A stretch of 64,000 bases of DNA from Flavobacterium sp. CFS9 (GCF_041154745.1 NZ_AP031573.1:4154001-4218000); one strand, 5' to 3'. Shown: positions 53,312-61,318, counted from the stretch's first letter. Numbers and translations are program-made. Notes: generated by a model from the sequence alone, not told the origin.

Positions 53312-53668
53312 TTAGGGAGTTTCGATCATGACTAAGATTTCTCGTAATTCTGCGGCCGAGATTTTTTCTTCTTTGGCAAAAAATGAAACCATACTTTTAT
53401 AAGAGCTGTTAAAATAATTATCGATAGCAGTATGCATAAACCCTTTTCGATATTCTTCAATACTCACCAGAGGAAAGTATTGATGTGTATTTCCAAAAGC
53501 GCTATGACTTACATAGCCTTTTTCTTCCAGATTACGAACAATTGTAGACAGCGTGTTGTAATGTGGCTGATCTTCAGTGATCTCTGCCTGAATTTCTTTT
53601 ACAAAAGCTTTTTGAAGCTTCCATAAAATGTGCATGATCTCCTCTTCTTTGTTGGTTAGCTTTTGCAT
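53312..53668 (-). CDS. BlaI/MecI/CopY-family repressor (second copy)
   Basis: A 118-residue winged-helix repressor: MQKLTNKEEEIMHILWKLQK start, recognition helix in HYNTLSTIVRNLEEKGYVSH, and C-terminal dimer helices ending AAELREILVMIETP. About 80% identical by eye to the first copy (55278-55646). It would bind as a dimer and be cleaved by a membrane M56 peptidase. Its own upstream gap is only ten bases, so it is transcribed from the operon promoter. Confidence 0.94.
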   Translation of the reverse strand: MQKLTNKEEEIMHILWKLQKAFVKEIQAEITEDQPHYNTLSTIVRNLEEKGYVSHSAFGNTHQYFPLVSIEEYRKGFMHTAIDNYFNSSYKSMVSFFAKEEKISAAELREILVMIETP

Positions 53669-53678
53669 TTTAAGCTTT

Positions 53679-55277
53679 TTATTGATGCGTTTCGATTTCG
53701 ATCACACCGTTAGCCCCTTTTTCTCCATATTTTGTAGTTGCTTCACTTCCCGTAAACACACTCATTTTTTTAATATGTTTTGGTTTAAGGTCTTGAAGGT
53801 CGTAATTTGCAGGCATTTCAACTCCATCCACGATGGTAAGCTTAGGTCCTTTTCCGCTTCCTTTGCCTGAAGTCGAAATCATAATTTTACCATCATTATT
53901 TGTAGTGGACACGCTGGTTGTTCCATTATCATCTGTGATTACAGTAGTTGTGCTAGTATTTGTATAAGTATTGCCAGCAATTTTTTCATCAGTACCAGAA
54001 TTAGTGTTAACATCTTTAGTTTGTTTAAGGATTACTTTTTTACTTTTTACTTTTTTGGATTCTTTGTGGCTTTCGGAATTATTTTCGTCAGCAGTCTGAA
54101 TTCCCACTTTTTTGCTGCCATTGGTATCCGTTGTAACAATTAATCCAAAATCTTTAATAGCTTCATTTCCTGAAGTCTGAACAGATTGAGTTTGCTGTTT
54201 ACCATTTCTAACATCAATTTTGATTGATATCAATTCGTTATCAGCATTTCTTTTGATCTCAGAAGCCTTAAATTCAATGTTATGAATTGATTTCAATTTT
54301 TCTTTGATTTCCTTTAATTCAGCATCTGTCGTATTCTTTTTGATTTTGTAAACATCTACTGATTCTGTTTTTCCTGAAATTACCTTTGCAGTCTGTTGTT
54401 TTTCTTTGGCAATTACTTCAATTTGAAATAATAATACAAATGCTGCAAGTGCCGGAACTATTGCTCCAAATTTCCAGGAATTTCTTTTCTTTGATTGATT
54501 TTTGTTTAACATAATGATTCGTTTTTTGATTAATGATTGATAAAAATGATTGGTAATGGCAACACAATTTTCATGTGTTGTAATTTTTAAAAGAGTGTAT
54601 TGATATGCTTTCTTGTCGGAGATTTTTCGTGCAGCTTCACTATCGGCGATGAATTCCAGATTTTGAAGAATTGCTTTTTTATACAGCCACATAATAGGGT
54701 TGAACCAAAAGAGAACACAAAATACTCTGGACAGTAAAACATCTACCGTGTGATTTTGCTCGCTATGTACCTTTTCATGCTCGATAATACTTTCTAATTC
54801 CGAAGGCGTATACATTGATGAGTTGTACACGATATAATCAAAATAAGAGAAAGGAGCGATGTTTTCGTTGGTATCGATGAATTTAAAATCGGCTTGTTGT
54901 GTGACTTTTTTTCCTTTTAAAACGGTATTCAGACTATAAAAATCAAAAGCAAATTTTAGAAGCAGTCCCAAAAACACAATAATGTAAACAGAGAGCAGTA
55001 CCAGATTCCAATTGATTAAGGAAGCATTATTTTCGATAAGCGGCGGTTGGTAAACAGTAGTATAATTCACATTGGCCATTGGAGTAGGGTTCACCCAAAC
55101 CGTTTTTGAATATACCAAAAAGGGTAGTACTACTGAAGTAATCAAACCAGCCATTAAAAACCATCTGTTGCTGTTAAAGAAAGTTTCTTTGCGCAGTAAA
55201 AAATAGTAAGCACAATAAAACAATATTAATAAACCACCGGATTTTGCGATAAATAAGAAAAGTGCTTCCATAAACAA
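53679..55277 (-). CDS. BlaR1-like M56 membrane metallopeptidase with C-terminal TonB plug-like domain
   Basis: A 532-residue paralogue of the other M56 protein, with the zinc motif HEKVH (H167, H171), EFIADSEAA and four to five membrane helices in the first 300 residues. The C-terminal 60 residues (TIVDGVEMPANYD, IKKMSVFTGSEATTKYGEKG, NGVIEIETH) match the plug of SusC-type receptors. Between them is a Thr/Asn/Asp-rich linker. It starts directly after the BlaI stop codon (no gap). Probably senses an envelope signal and inactivates BlaI; a contact with TonB or receptor parts through the plug is inference. Confidence 0.9.
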   Translation of the reverse strand: MFMEALFLFIAKSGGLLILFYCAYYFLLRKETFFNSNRWFLMAGLITSVVLPFLVYSKTVWVNPTPMANVNYTTVYQPPLIENNASLINWNLVLLSVYIIVFLGLLLKFAFDFYSLNTVLKGKKVTQQADFKFIDTNENIAPFSYFDYIVYNSSMYTPSELESIIEHEKVHSEQNHTVDVLLSRVFCVLFWFNPIMWLYKKAILQNLEFIADSEAARKISDKKAYQYTLLKITTHENCVAITNHFYQSLIKKRIIMLNKNQSKKRNSWKFGAIVPALAAFVLLFQIEVIAKEKQQTAKVISGKTESVDVYKIKKNTTDAELKEIKEKLKSIHNIEFKASEIKRNADNELISIKIDVRNGKQQTQSVQTSGNEAIKDFGLIVTTDTNGSKKVGIQTADENNSESHKESKKVKSKKVILKQTKDVNTNSGTDEKIAGNTYTNTSTTTVITDDNGTTSVSTTNNDGKIMISTSGKGSGKGPKLTIVDGVEMPANYDLQDLKPKHIKKMSVFTGSEATTKYGEKGANGVIEIETHQ

Positions 55278-55646
55278 TTATTTTTCTCCTTTTGGATTTT
55301 CGATCATGTCTAAAATTTCACGTAATTCTGCCGCCGAAATTTTCTCCTCTTTAGCAAAGAATGATACCATATTTTTATACGAGCTATTAAAGTAATTGTC
55401 AATTGCCGTATTCATGTACTTTTTACTGTAGGCTTCTAAAGTAATGATGGGATAATATTGATGCGTGTTTCCAAAAGCATTGTGAGCCACAAATCCCTTT
55501 TCTTCCAGATTACGCACTATAGTCGATAAGGTATTGTAGTGGGGTTGATCTTCTGTTATTTCTGCCTGAACTTCCTTTACGAAAGCTTTTTTAAGCCTCC
55601 ATAAAATATGCATGATTTCCTCTTCTTTGTTCGTTAACTTTTGCAT
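55278..55646 (-). CDS. BlaI/MecI/CopY-family repressor (first copy)
   Basis: A 122-residue winged-helix repressor (MQKLTNKEEEIMHILWRLKK; HYNTLSTIVRNLEEKGFVAH; AAELREILDMIENP). First gene of a four-gene operon: BlaI, M56, BlaI, M56. Two basic/acidic substitutions separate it from the second copy in the N-terminal helix. The promoter upstream is covered by three dyads suited to a BlaI dimer, so the operon is probably autorepressed. Confidence 0.94.
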   Translation of the reverse strand: MQKLTNKEEEIMHILWRLKKAFVKEVQAEITEDQPHYNTLSTIVRNLEEKGFVAHNAFGNTHQYYPIITLEAYSKKYMNTAIDNYFNSSYKNMVSFFAKEEKISAAELREILDMIENPKGEK

Positions 55647-55663
55647 GTTTTCTAATTTTAATT

Positions 55664-55717
55664 CAAACCTACAACTATTTTTTTAGTTACACAACTATAA
55701 AAATAGTTATTTAACTA
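55664..55717 (-). promoter_or_regulatory. Promoter with three-dyad BlaI operator
   Basis: On the minus strand TTG (55694-55692), 20 bases, then TAGGTTTG (55671-55664) form a -33/-7 promoter 18 bases before the BlaI start. Two copies of the 16-base dyad AACTA-N6-TAGTT lie at 55673-55688 and 55693-55708, exactly 20 bases apart; a third, TAGTTA-TT-TAACTA, is at 55704-55717. The first lies between -7 and -33, and the second covers -33. Confidence 0.78.
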
Positions 55718-55814
55718 AAAATTAAGTTTGAATCTAAAATACAGGTGCGCAAAGTTGTATCAATTACAAATTTAAGTAATTGATTTTTAATGGTTTGAGT
55801 TTTGTAGAATAAAC

Positions 55815-55847
55815 AAATCCGACAGGTTTTAAAAACCTGTCGGATTT
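55815..55847. repeat. 33-base perfect palindrome (16-1-16)
   Basis: Identical over its 33 bases to 19242-19274, 36.5 kb away. It lies just after the MFS gene (stop 55868, minus strand) in a gap with the BlaI promoter. It could end the MFS message. Confidence 0.9.
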
Positions 55848-55867
55848 AATATATAGGGAGTATGTCT

Positions 55868-57085
55868 TTAAGATATTTTCTCCTGAACCAATGCCTTTTT
55901 GATCCAAAGGCAGCATAGCGTGGCGAAAACTCCAATAGAAGACATAAAGAGCCAGTTGATTTGGTATCCGAATCGGGAGATGATCTCGAAACCTATTTTT
56001 GCACTTATAATATGAGCAAGACTGAAACTCATGGTATAAAGCGCCATATAACGGCCTTCCTGTCCGCGTGGTGCGCGACTTAAAGCAAAAGAATTCGAGA
56101 AAGGGAAGTTGAGTATCTCTCCAATCGAGAAAATAATCATACTAATCACCAGAATTCCAGCCCAGGTATTAATCAGTAATAAAAAGAAACTCAGGGTTAT
56201 GATGCAGGCTCCAATGGTAATAATTTTAATTTTAGGAAACCCTTTCCTCTCCATAAAAGCAACAGTTGGCATTTCGAGAGAAAAAATAAGCAATCCGTTT
56301 AAAGTCATTAACAATCCTGTCTGAAATTCGCTTAAACCGAAATTTTCGTTATGATACAGCGGTAAAGTGGTAAAAAGCTGAAAGAATATGATAGCCGTCG
56401 CGAAACACACAAACAGGAAAACCCAAAAGATTCTGTCCTGAAAAACCGATTTTTGAATTTCAATATTTTCGATTTTATCTTCGTGTGCTGCTTTTTTCTT
56501 CTCTTTAACCAATAAGGCAAAAATCGAAATAGCAAGGATACATGACGCACCGTCTACCCAAAATAGGCCCGAATATCCGATACTCATAATGATTAAACCT
56601 CCTAATGCAGGACCTGCGGCAAATCCTAAATTAACGGCCAAACGCACCAAACTAAGGGCACGCGTTCGGTTTTCGGGTTTAGAATAGGCACCAAGTGAAA
56701 CATACATTGCCGGGCGAAACATATCGGCAATGGTCATTAAGCAAAACATCGCGATGCAAAGTGCCCAGAAATGTGTTACATATTGAATAAGGAAAAGGGA
56801 AACTCCACTGGTAAACAAACTAAAAATCATGATTTTGTAAAACCCGATTTTGTCTGTTAATTTTCCGCCTAGCCACGAGCCTAACATCGATCCGAAACCA
56901 AAGGCCACCATAATCCATCCGACCTGATTATAGGTAAAATGTAAATCTTCTTTTAGATATTTGGATAAAAACGGAAGCACCATTGTTCCGGCACGATTGA
57001 TAAAAGTAACAATAGCAAGAATCCAAATTTCTCTGGAAAAACCTCTAAAATTATTGATGTAGCGGCTAAAAGCGGTTTTAAGCAT
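55868..57085 (-). CDS. MFS transporter
   Basis: A 405-residue membrane protein of twelve predicted helices. The start at 57085 (MLKTAFSRYINNFRGFSREI) fits the family; a longer frame up to 57172 overlaps the divergent gene and is not needed. MFS motif A is GGKLTDKIGFYKIM (between helices 2 and 3). The sequence resembles the drug-efflux MdtH/YttB-like MFS group. The substrate is unknown. It is divergent from DUF1684. Confidence 0.92.
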   Translation of the reverse strand: MLKTAFSRYINNFRGFSREIWILAIVTFINRAGTMVLPFLSKYLKEDLHFTYNQVGWIMVAFGFGSMLGSWLGGKLTDKIGFYKIMIFSLFTSGVSLFLIQYVTHFWALCIAMFCLMTIADMFRPAMYVSLGAYSKPENRTRALSLVRLAVNLGFAAGPALGGLIIMSIGYSGLFWVDGASCILAISIFALLVKEKKKAAHEDKIENIEIQKSVFQDRIFWVFLFVCFATAIIFFQLFTTLPLYHNENFGLSEFQTGLLMTLNGLLIFSLEMPTVAFMERKGFPKIKIITIGACIITLSFFLLLINTWAGILVISMIIFSIGEILNFPFSNSFALSRAPRGQEGRYMALYTMSFSLAHIISAKIGFEIISRFGYQINWLFMSSIGVFATLCCLWIKKALVQEKIS

Positions 57086-57104
57086 TATAAATAAGTTATT
57101 TGCA

Positions 57105-57124
57105 ACAAAGTTAGCAAACTTTGT
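57105..57124. promoter_or_regulatory. Dyad at the MFS / DUF1684 divergent promoter
   Basis: A perfect dyad ACAAAGTT-AGCA-AACTTTGT. On the minus strand it includes TAACTTTG, a -7 box for the MFS gene 20 bases from its start. On the plus strand only AAACTTTG is present, so it is not a full box. Confidence 0.5.
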
Positions 57125-57182
57125 ATGGATGAGCGGTTGCTGCTTTGTTACTTTTGAACTATTTTTGCTCAAAATTTCTAAG

Positions 57183-57782
57183 ATGAAAAATAGTATAGTT
57201 TTTTTAGTATTGTTAACGATTAATTTTTGCCTGGGACAAAGTAAATTTGATCAGAAGGAAAGTGAGAAGTTTCAAAAGACAATAAATTCGGAATATGCTG
57301 ATGCTAAGACAAGTCCGTTAATGGCTGAAGATTTAAAAACCTTTAAAAGTTTAGATTTTTACCCCATAAATGCCAAATATTTTGTGAATGCTAGATTGGA
57401 GAAAGCAAAAAATGAAAAAGTTTTCGAAATGAAAACGACCGGAACAAGAACACCAAAATACATCAAATACGGAACTTTATATTTCACAATTGAAGGAGTT
57501 GCCCTTAAATTGAATGTTTACAAAAACATAGAGCTTTCGAAAACGAAGGAATATAAAGATCATCTGTTCTTACCATTTTCAGATTTAACTTCAGGAAAAG
57601 GAAGTTACATTGGAGGGAGATATATAGATTTAAAAGTCCCAAAAGGGAACACAATTGCGGTTGATTTTAATATGGCCTACAACCCATATTGCGCTTATAA
57701 TCATAAATATTCATGTCCGATAGTTCCTTTGGAAAACGATCTGAATGTAGAAATCAAAGCAGGAGTTAAAGCATTTCACTAA
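57183..57782 (+). CDS. Exported DUF1684-family protein
   Basis: A 199-residue protein from the ATG at 57183, with a signal peptide (MKNSIVFLVLLTINFCLGQ). The body matches DUF1684: LYFTIEGVALKLNVYKN, DLTSGKGSYIGGRYIDL and DFNMAYNPYCAYNHKYSCPI (C-terminal Cys pair, residues about 173 and 180). Its biochemical role is unknown. Its stop codon overlaps the TatD start (TAATG), so the two are translated together, though no functional link is known. Confidence 0.9.
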   Translation: MKNSIVFLVLLTINFCLGQSKFDQKESEKFQKTINSEYADAKTSPLMAEDLKTFKSLDFYPINAKYFVNARLEKAKNEKVFEMKTTGTRTPKYIKYGTLYFTIEGVALKLNVYKNIELSKTKEYKDHLFLPFSDLTSGKGSYIGGRYIDLKVPKGNTIAVDFNMAYNPYCAYNHKYSCPIVPLENDLNVEIKAGVKAFH

Positions 57783-58441
57783 TGGAATTCTTTAATTTTC
57801 ATACCCATCAGTTTAAAAGTCTGACCAATGTGCTGGAATTGGTCAATCAATACCCGCAGGAGTTTGATGCTTCGATTCCGTTTTATTCCATAGGAATTCA
57901 TCCCTGGTACATAAAAGAGGATCAAATTGATGCTGAATTGAAAATTATAGAAGAAAAATTGCAATCGAATAACTGTCTGGCTATTGGCGAATGTGGCTTA
58001 GACAAAAGAATTGAGATTCCGTTGGAACAACAAATAATTGTTTTTCAAAAGCAATTGCTTTTGGCGGAGAAGTATCAGAAACCGGTAGTCATCCATTGTG
58101 TTGCCGCTTTTCAGGAAGTGATAGCACTGAAGAAGAAAATGAAAATTTCGATTCCGATGATTGTTCATGGTTTTTCTAAAAACAGTCAGATTGCCGCGCA
58201 GCTAATTAAAGAAGGATTTTATATTTCGTTTGGAAAATATCTTTTGCGAAATCCCGATTTGAAAGCTGTTTTTCATGCTGTTCCGAATGATCGCTTCTTT
58301 TTGGAAACTGATACAATCGAAGAAAGCATAGAGCAGGTTTACGAATTGGCCTCGCAATATAAAGGTTTAACCATTAAAGAATTGCAAAAGATTGTTTCGG
58401 ATAATTTCAATACTGTTTTTGGGGAAAGTGATGAGAATTAA
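57782..58441 (+). CDS. TatD-family metal-dependent hydrolase
   Basis: A 219-residue TIM-barrel protein with the metal ligands of the family: HxH at H7 and H9 (FNFHTHQF), Glu in AIGECGLDKR, His in VVIHCVAAF, His in IVHGFSKN, and Asp in FLETDTIEE. TatD proteins act as 3'-5' exonucleases or general metal-dependent deoxyribonucleases; at 219 residues this is shorter than E. coli TatD (260) and near the short flavobacterial form. Overlaps DUF1684 by one base. Confidence 0.9.
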   Translation: MEFFNFHTHQFKSLTNVLELVNQYPQEFDASIPFYSIGIHPWYIKEDQIDAELKIIEEKLQSNNCLAIGECGLDKRIEIPLEQQIIVFQKQLLLAEKYQKPVVIHCVAAFQEVIALKKKMKISIPMIVHGFSKNSQIAAQLIKEGFYISFGKYLLRNPDLKAVFHAVPNDRFFLETDTIEESIEQVYELASQYKGLTIKELQKIVSDNFNTVFGESDEN

Positions 58442-58475
58442 AAATTCAATTTTAGAAAATCCAAATTCCAAAAAG

Positions 58476-58605
58476 TTCTCGACTTCGCTCGAACTGACCA
58501 ACATAAATTGTAGAGTGTAAATTGTAGAGTGTAAAATGTGAAATGTAAGACGTAAAATGTAGGGTGCAAAACGTGAAACCTGAAACTTGAAACTTGAAAC
58601 AAAAA
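58476..58605. repeat. 24-base element followed by 13 degenerate heptamers
   Basis: The 24-base element GTTCTCGACTTCGCTCGAAC-TGAC (58476-58499) is the exact complement of 59427-59450. After it, 58507-58597 is read as 13 consecutive 7-base units (ATTGTAG, AGTGTAA, AATGTGA, AATGTAA, GACGTAA, GGTGCAA, AACCTGA, AACTTGA and others) close to RAYGTRA, ending in AACTTGA twice. Confidence 0.88.
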
Positions 58606-58662
58606 GAACAACCAGAAACCTGAAACAAATAAAAAAATAAACAAAAATAACAAGATTAACAT

Positions 58663-59385
58663 ATGGCAGAGTGGACAGAAAGAGCCGAGCTTTTATTTAC
58701 TAAAGAAGGATTGCAAAACCTACAAAATTCCAATGTGTTGGTAGTAGGTTTAGGAGGAGTTGGATCATTTGCAGCTGAATTTTTGGCGAGAGCAGGAGTA
58801 GGAAGTATGACCATTGTTGATGGTGATGTGGTAGATATTACAAATATTAACAGACAGTTACCGGCTTTGCACTCCACTGTTGGACAGCCAAAAATTAAGA
58901 TTGTCGGAGACCGATTGATGGACATCAATCCGGAATTAAAACTAACAAGAGTACAGGAGTTTTTGTCACCTGAAAGAGCTTTTGAGATGGTTTCTTCTGA
59001 ATTTGATTATGTGTTGGACTGTATCGACAGTATTACACCAAAATTAAATCTGATTATCGCTGCGAAACGCAAAAGAGTAAAAATCATCAGCAGTATGGGT
59101 GCGGGTGGAAAGATGCTGGCTTCGAAAGTAAAAGTAACGGATATTTCAAAAACAATAAACTGTTATTTCTCTAAAACAATCAGAAAGCGTTTAAAAGCTG
59201 AAAAAATAAACAAACTAAAAGTAGTTTTCTCTTCTGAAATTCAGGACGATAAAAGCTTGAAACTAACAGACGGAAAAAACTTCAAAAAGTCATTTTACGG
59301 AACTAACAGTTATATGCCGGGATTATTTGGTTTGCATGTTGCTGAAACGGTGATCCGCTATTTACTTAATAAAAAGGAGGAATAG
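58663..59385 (+). CDS. tcdA: tRNA threonylcarbamoyladenosine dehydratase
   Basis: TcdA (CsdL) forms the cyclic t6A base at A37 of ANN-decoding tRNAs, using ATP. The E1-like fold is clear: nucleotide loop VVGLGGVGS (G29-S35), INRQLPALHSTVGQPK (residues about 64-79), metal-ligand-free C-terminus. 240 residues is usual. MAEWTERAELL is the standard N-terminus. Transcribed alone between two inverted copies of a dispersed 24-base repeat (58476-58499 and 59427-59450). Confidence 0.94.
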   Translation: MAEWTERAELLFTKEGLQNLQNSNVLVVGLGGVGSFAAEFLARAGVGSMTIVDGDVVDITNINRQLPALHSTVGQPKIKIVGDRLMDINPELKLTRVQEFLSPERAFEMVSSEFDYVLDCIDSITPKLNLIIAAKRKRVKIISSMGAGGKMLASKVKVTDISKTINCYFSKTIRKRLKAEKINKLKVVFSSEIQDDKSLKLTDGKNFKKSFYGTNSYMPGLFGLHVAETVIRYLLNKKEE

Positions 59386-59426
59386 TTTAGTTTTCAGTCT
59401 CAGTCGCAGTCTCAGTTTTTACGCTG

Positions 59427-59450
59427 GTCAGTTCGAGCGAAGTCGAGAAC
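59427..59450. repeat. Dispersed 24-base element, inverted copy
   Basis: Exact complement of 58476-58499 and a one-base variant of 48319-48342. Preceded by a period-6 CAGTCT/CAGTCG tract (59396-59415). Confidence 0.88.
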
Positions 59451-59492
59451 CTCAGAACCTTAGCCTCTCAGAATCTTAGTACCTTAAAAAAA

Positions 59493-60155
59493 ATGATAAA
59501 AACAGTAATTTTCGATATGGATGGTGTCATTGTAGACACAGAACCTGTACATCGTTATGCCTATTACAAACAATTTGCCGAACTGAATATTACAGTAACA
59601 GAAGAAATGTACACTTCGTTTACCGGATTTTCGACGCGAAATACCTTTCAAACGTTAAAAGGACTTTTTCCAAATATTGAACATGAAGTTGAAGATTTAA
59701 TTCAACGAAAAAGAAATATTTTTAATGATGCCTTTGATACCAAAGAAGATTTGTACTTGTTAGAAGGTGTTGAAGATTTGATAAAAGATTTATACGCCAA
59801 CGGAATACAGTTAATTTTGGCTTCTTCGGCTTCAAAAGTAACAATTGAACGCGTGTTTACCAGATTCAATTTACATCAATACTTTACTGATATTGTAAGT
59901 GGTGAAGATTTTCCGCAATCCAAGCCAAATCCGGCCATTTTTGTGCATGCAGCTTCGCTATCAAAAGCTCCGAAAGAAAACTGCATCATTATTGAAGACA
60001 GCACAAATGGAGTAAAAGCAGCAAAAGGTGCCGGCGTATATTGTGTGGGGTATAACAGTCATCATTCGAAATTACAGGATTTATCAGATGCCGATTTGAT
60101 TATCAATCACTTTAGCGAGCTGAATGCGCAAAAAATATCACAGTTAGACGCTTGA
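59493..60155 (+). CDS. HAD-superfamily hydrolase, beta-phosphoglucomutase-like
   Basis: A 220-residue cytoplasmic enzyme with HAD motif I DMDGVIVDTEP (D8 and D10), motif II ILASSASK, motif III Lys in PQSKPNPAIF, and motif IV IIEDSTNGVKA. The helical cap lies between residues about 15 and 90. The closest groups are beta-phosphoglucomutase-like phosphatases; the substrate cannot be read. No linked gene suggests one. Confidence 0.92.
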   Translation: MIKTVIFDMDGVIVDTEPVHRYAYYKQFAELNITVTEEMYTSFTGFSTRNTFQTLKGLFPNIEHEVEDLIQRKRNIFNDAFDTKEDLYLLEGVEDLIKDLYANGIQLILASSASKVTIERVFTRFNLHQYFTDIVSGEDFPQSKPNPAIFVHAASLSKAPKENCIIIEDSTNGVKAAKGAGVYCVGYNSHHSKLQDLSDADLIINHFSELNAQKISQLDA

Positions 60156-60158
60156 ATT

Positions 60159-60202
60159 ATGTTAAATTTAACATTTATTCGTTAATTGAATTTGTAAATT
60201 TG
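60159..60202 (+). promoter_or_regulatory. 16-base palindrome and -7 box before DUF2911
   Basis: The perfect palindrome ATGTTAAATTTAACAT (60159-60174) lies 20 bases before TAAATTTG (60195-60202), a TAnnTTTG match, so it occupies the -33 position, where no TTG is seen. It may be an operator. Confidence 0.6.
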
Positions 60203-60225
60203 AGGGAACAAAATAAACTAAGAAA

Positions 60226-61068
60226 ATGAAAAAACTACTTATTGCATTAGCCATTGTTTTGGCTCCTTTTGCTTCAGAAGCACAAATAAAAACTCCGCAA
60301 GCGAGTCCAAAAGGATATATCAAACAAACCGTTGGATTGACTGACGTAGAAGTTACGTATTCAAGACCGGGTGCCAGAGGAAGAGCTGTATTTGGAAATC
60401 TGGTTCCGTTTGGAAAATTATGGAGAACCGGAGCTAATGAAAACACAATTATTAATTTTAGTGATGATGTAGTAATCGATGGGAAAACATTGAAAAAAGG
60501 TAAATATGCAATTTATACGATTCCTAAAATTGAAAGCTGGGAAGTTATTTTTTACCTTTCTACTGATAACTGGGGATTACCTGAAAACTGGAGTGATGCT
60601 TATGTGGCGCTGAGAACTACAGTAAAAGAAGATGCATTGCCAACTCCCGTAGAGACTTTCACTATTGGAATTAATGGTTTAGATCCAAATTATGGATATT
60701 TAGAAATCTCCTGGGAAAATTCTCATGTAGCATTAAAATTTGAAGTGCCAACTGCAAAAACAGCAACGGCAAGCATCGAAAAAGTGTTAGGTGGACCAAG
60801 TTCAAACGACTATTTTTCAGCAGCAACTTATTTGTTCCAGTCGAATGGTAATATCGATACTGCCAGAACTTATGTTGATAAATCATTGGATTTAAGTGCA
60901 GATAAACCTTACTATATCTTAAGATTAAAATCTCAAATTCAGGCAAAACAAGGAGATAAAAAAGGTGCGATTGAAACCGCTAAAGTTTCTCTTGCTGCTG
61001 CAGAAGCTGCTAAAAATCAGGATTACGTAAAATTAAACAAAGACAGTATCGCTGAGTGGAGTAAATAA
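60226..61068 (+). CDS. Exported DUF2911-domain protein
   Basis: A 280-residue protein with a signal peptide (MKKLLIALAIVLAPFASEAQ). The DUF2911 region (about residues 22-180) shows ASPKGYIKQTVGLTDVEVTY, SRPGARGRAVFGNLVP, and GKLWRTGANENT. A C-terminal helical TPR-like part (about 190-280) has YVDKSLDL and AKVSLAAAEAAK. The function is unknown; the domain is common in secreted Bacteroidota proteins. Single gene with its own terminator. Confidence 0.93.
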   Translation: MKKLLIALAIVLAPFASEAQIKTPQASPKGYIKQTVGLTDVEVTYSRPGARGRAVFGNLVPFGKLWRTGANENTIINFSDDVVIDGKTLKKGKYAIYTIPKIESWEVIFYLSTDNWGLPENWSDAYVALRTTVKEDALPTPVETFTIGINGLDPNYGYLEISWENSHVALKFEVPTAKTATASIEKVLGGPSSNDYFSAATYLFQSNGNIDTARTYVDKSLDLSADKPYYILRLKSQIQAKQGDKKGAIETAKVSLAAAEAAKNQDYVKLNKDSIAEWSK

Positions 61069-61101
61069 GGATTCACCAGAGTATCAAATCCAAAAAAATA
61101 T

Positions 61102-61145
61102 AAATCCAAATTCCAATGTTCAATTGGAGTTTGGATTTTTTTTGT
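61102..61145 (+). terminator. Terminator of the DUF2911 gene
   Basis: AAATCCAAATTCCAAT (61102-61117) pairs with ATTGGAGTTTGGATTT (61123-61138) over 16 bases with one wobble, then a T-run. Confidence 0.88.
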
Positions 61146-61249
61146 TTAGAATTGTTCAGAAAGTTTTTTAGACAAAGTTATTGTTTGACAATTCACCTGG
61201 TGTCCCTTGTATAAACCCCAACGCTCTTTGCGGTTAAAAAAACTCATCT

Positions 61250-61296
61250 AAATACAGACAGACTTGTCTGTATTTACTGGAAATTGCTTATATTTG
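61250..61296 (+). promoter_or_regulatory. TetR autoregulatory operator and promoter
   Basis: A perfect inverted repeat: AAATACAGACA (61250-61260), GACT, TGTCTGTATTT (61265-61275). A TTG at 61264-61266 lies inside it, 22 bases before TATATTTG (61289-61296), the -7 box. Binding here would block the -33 contact, as expected for autorepression by the next gene. Confidence 0.82.
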
Positions 61297-61318
61297 TAAT
61301 TCAAAACAGACAATAGAC

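Noticed and set aside
57085..57172. Longer N-termini for the MFS transporter (57172) and the DUF1684 protein (57129)
   Set aside because: The extensions overlap each other across the divergent promoter and come before well-formed first helix and signal peptide.
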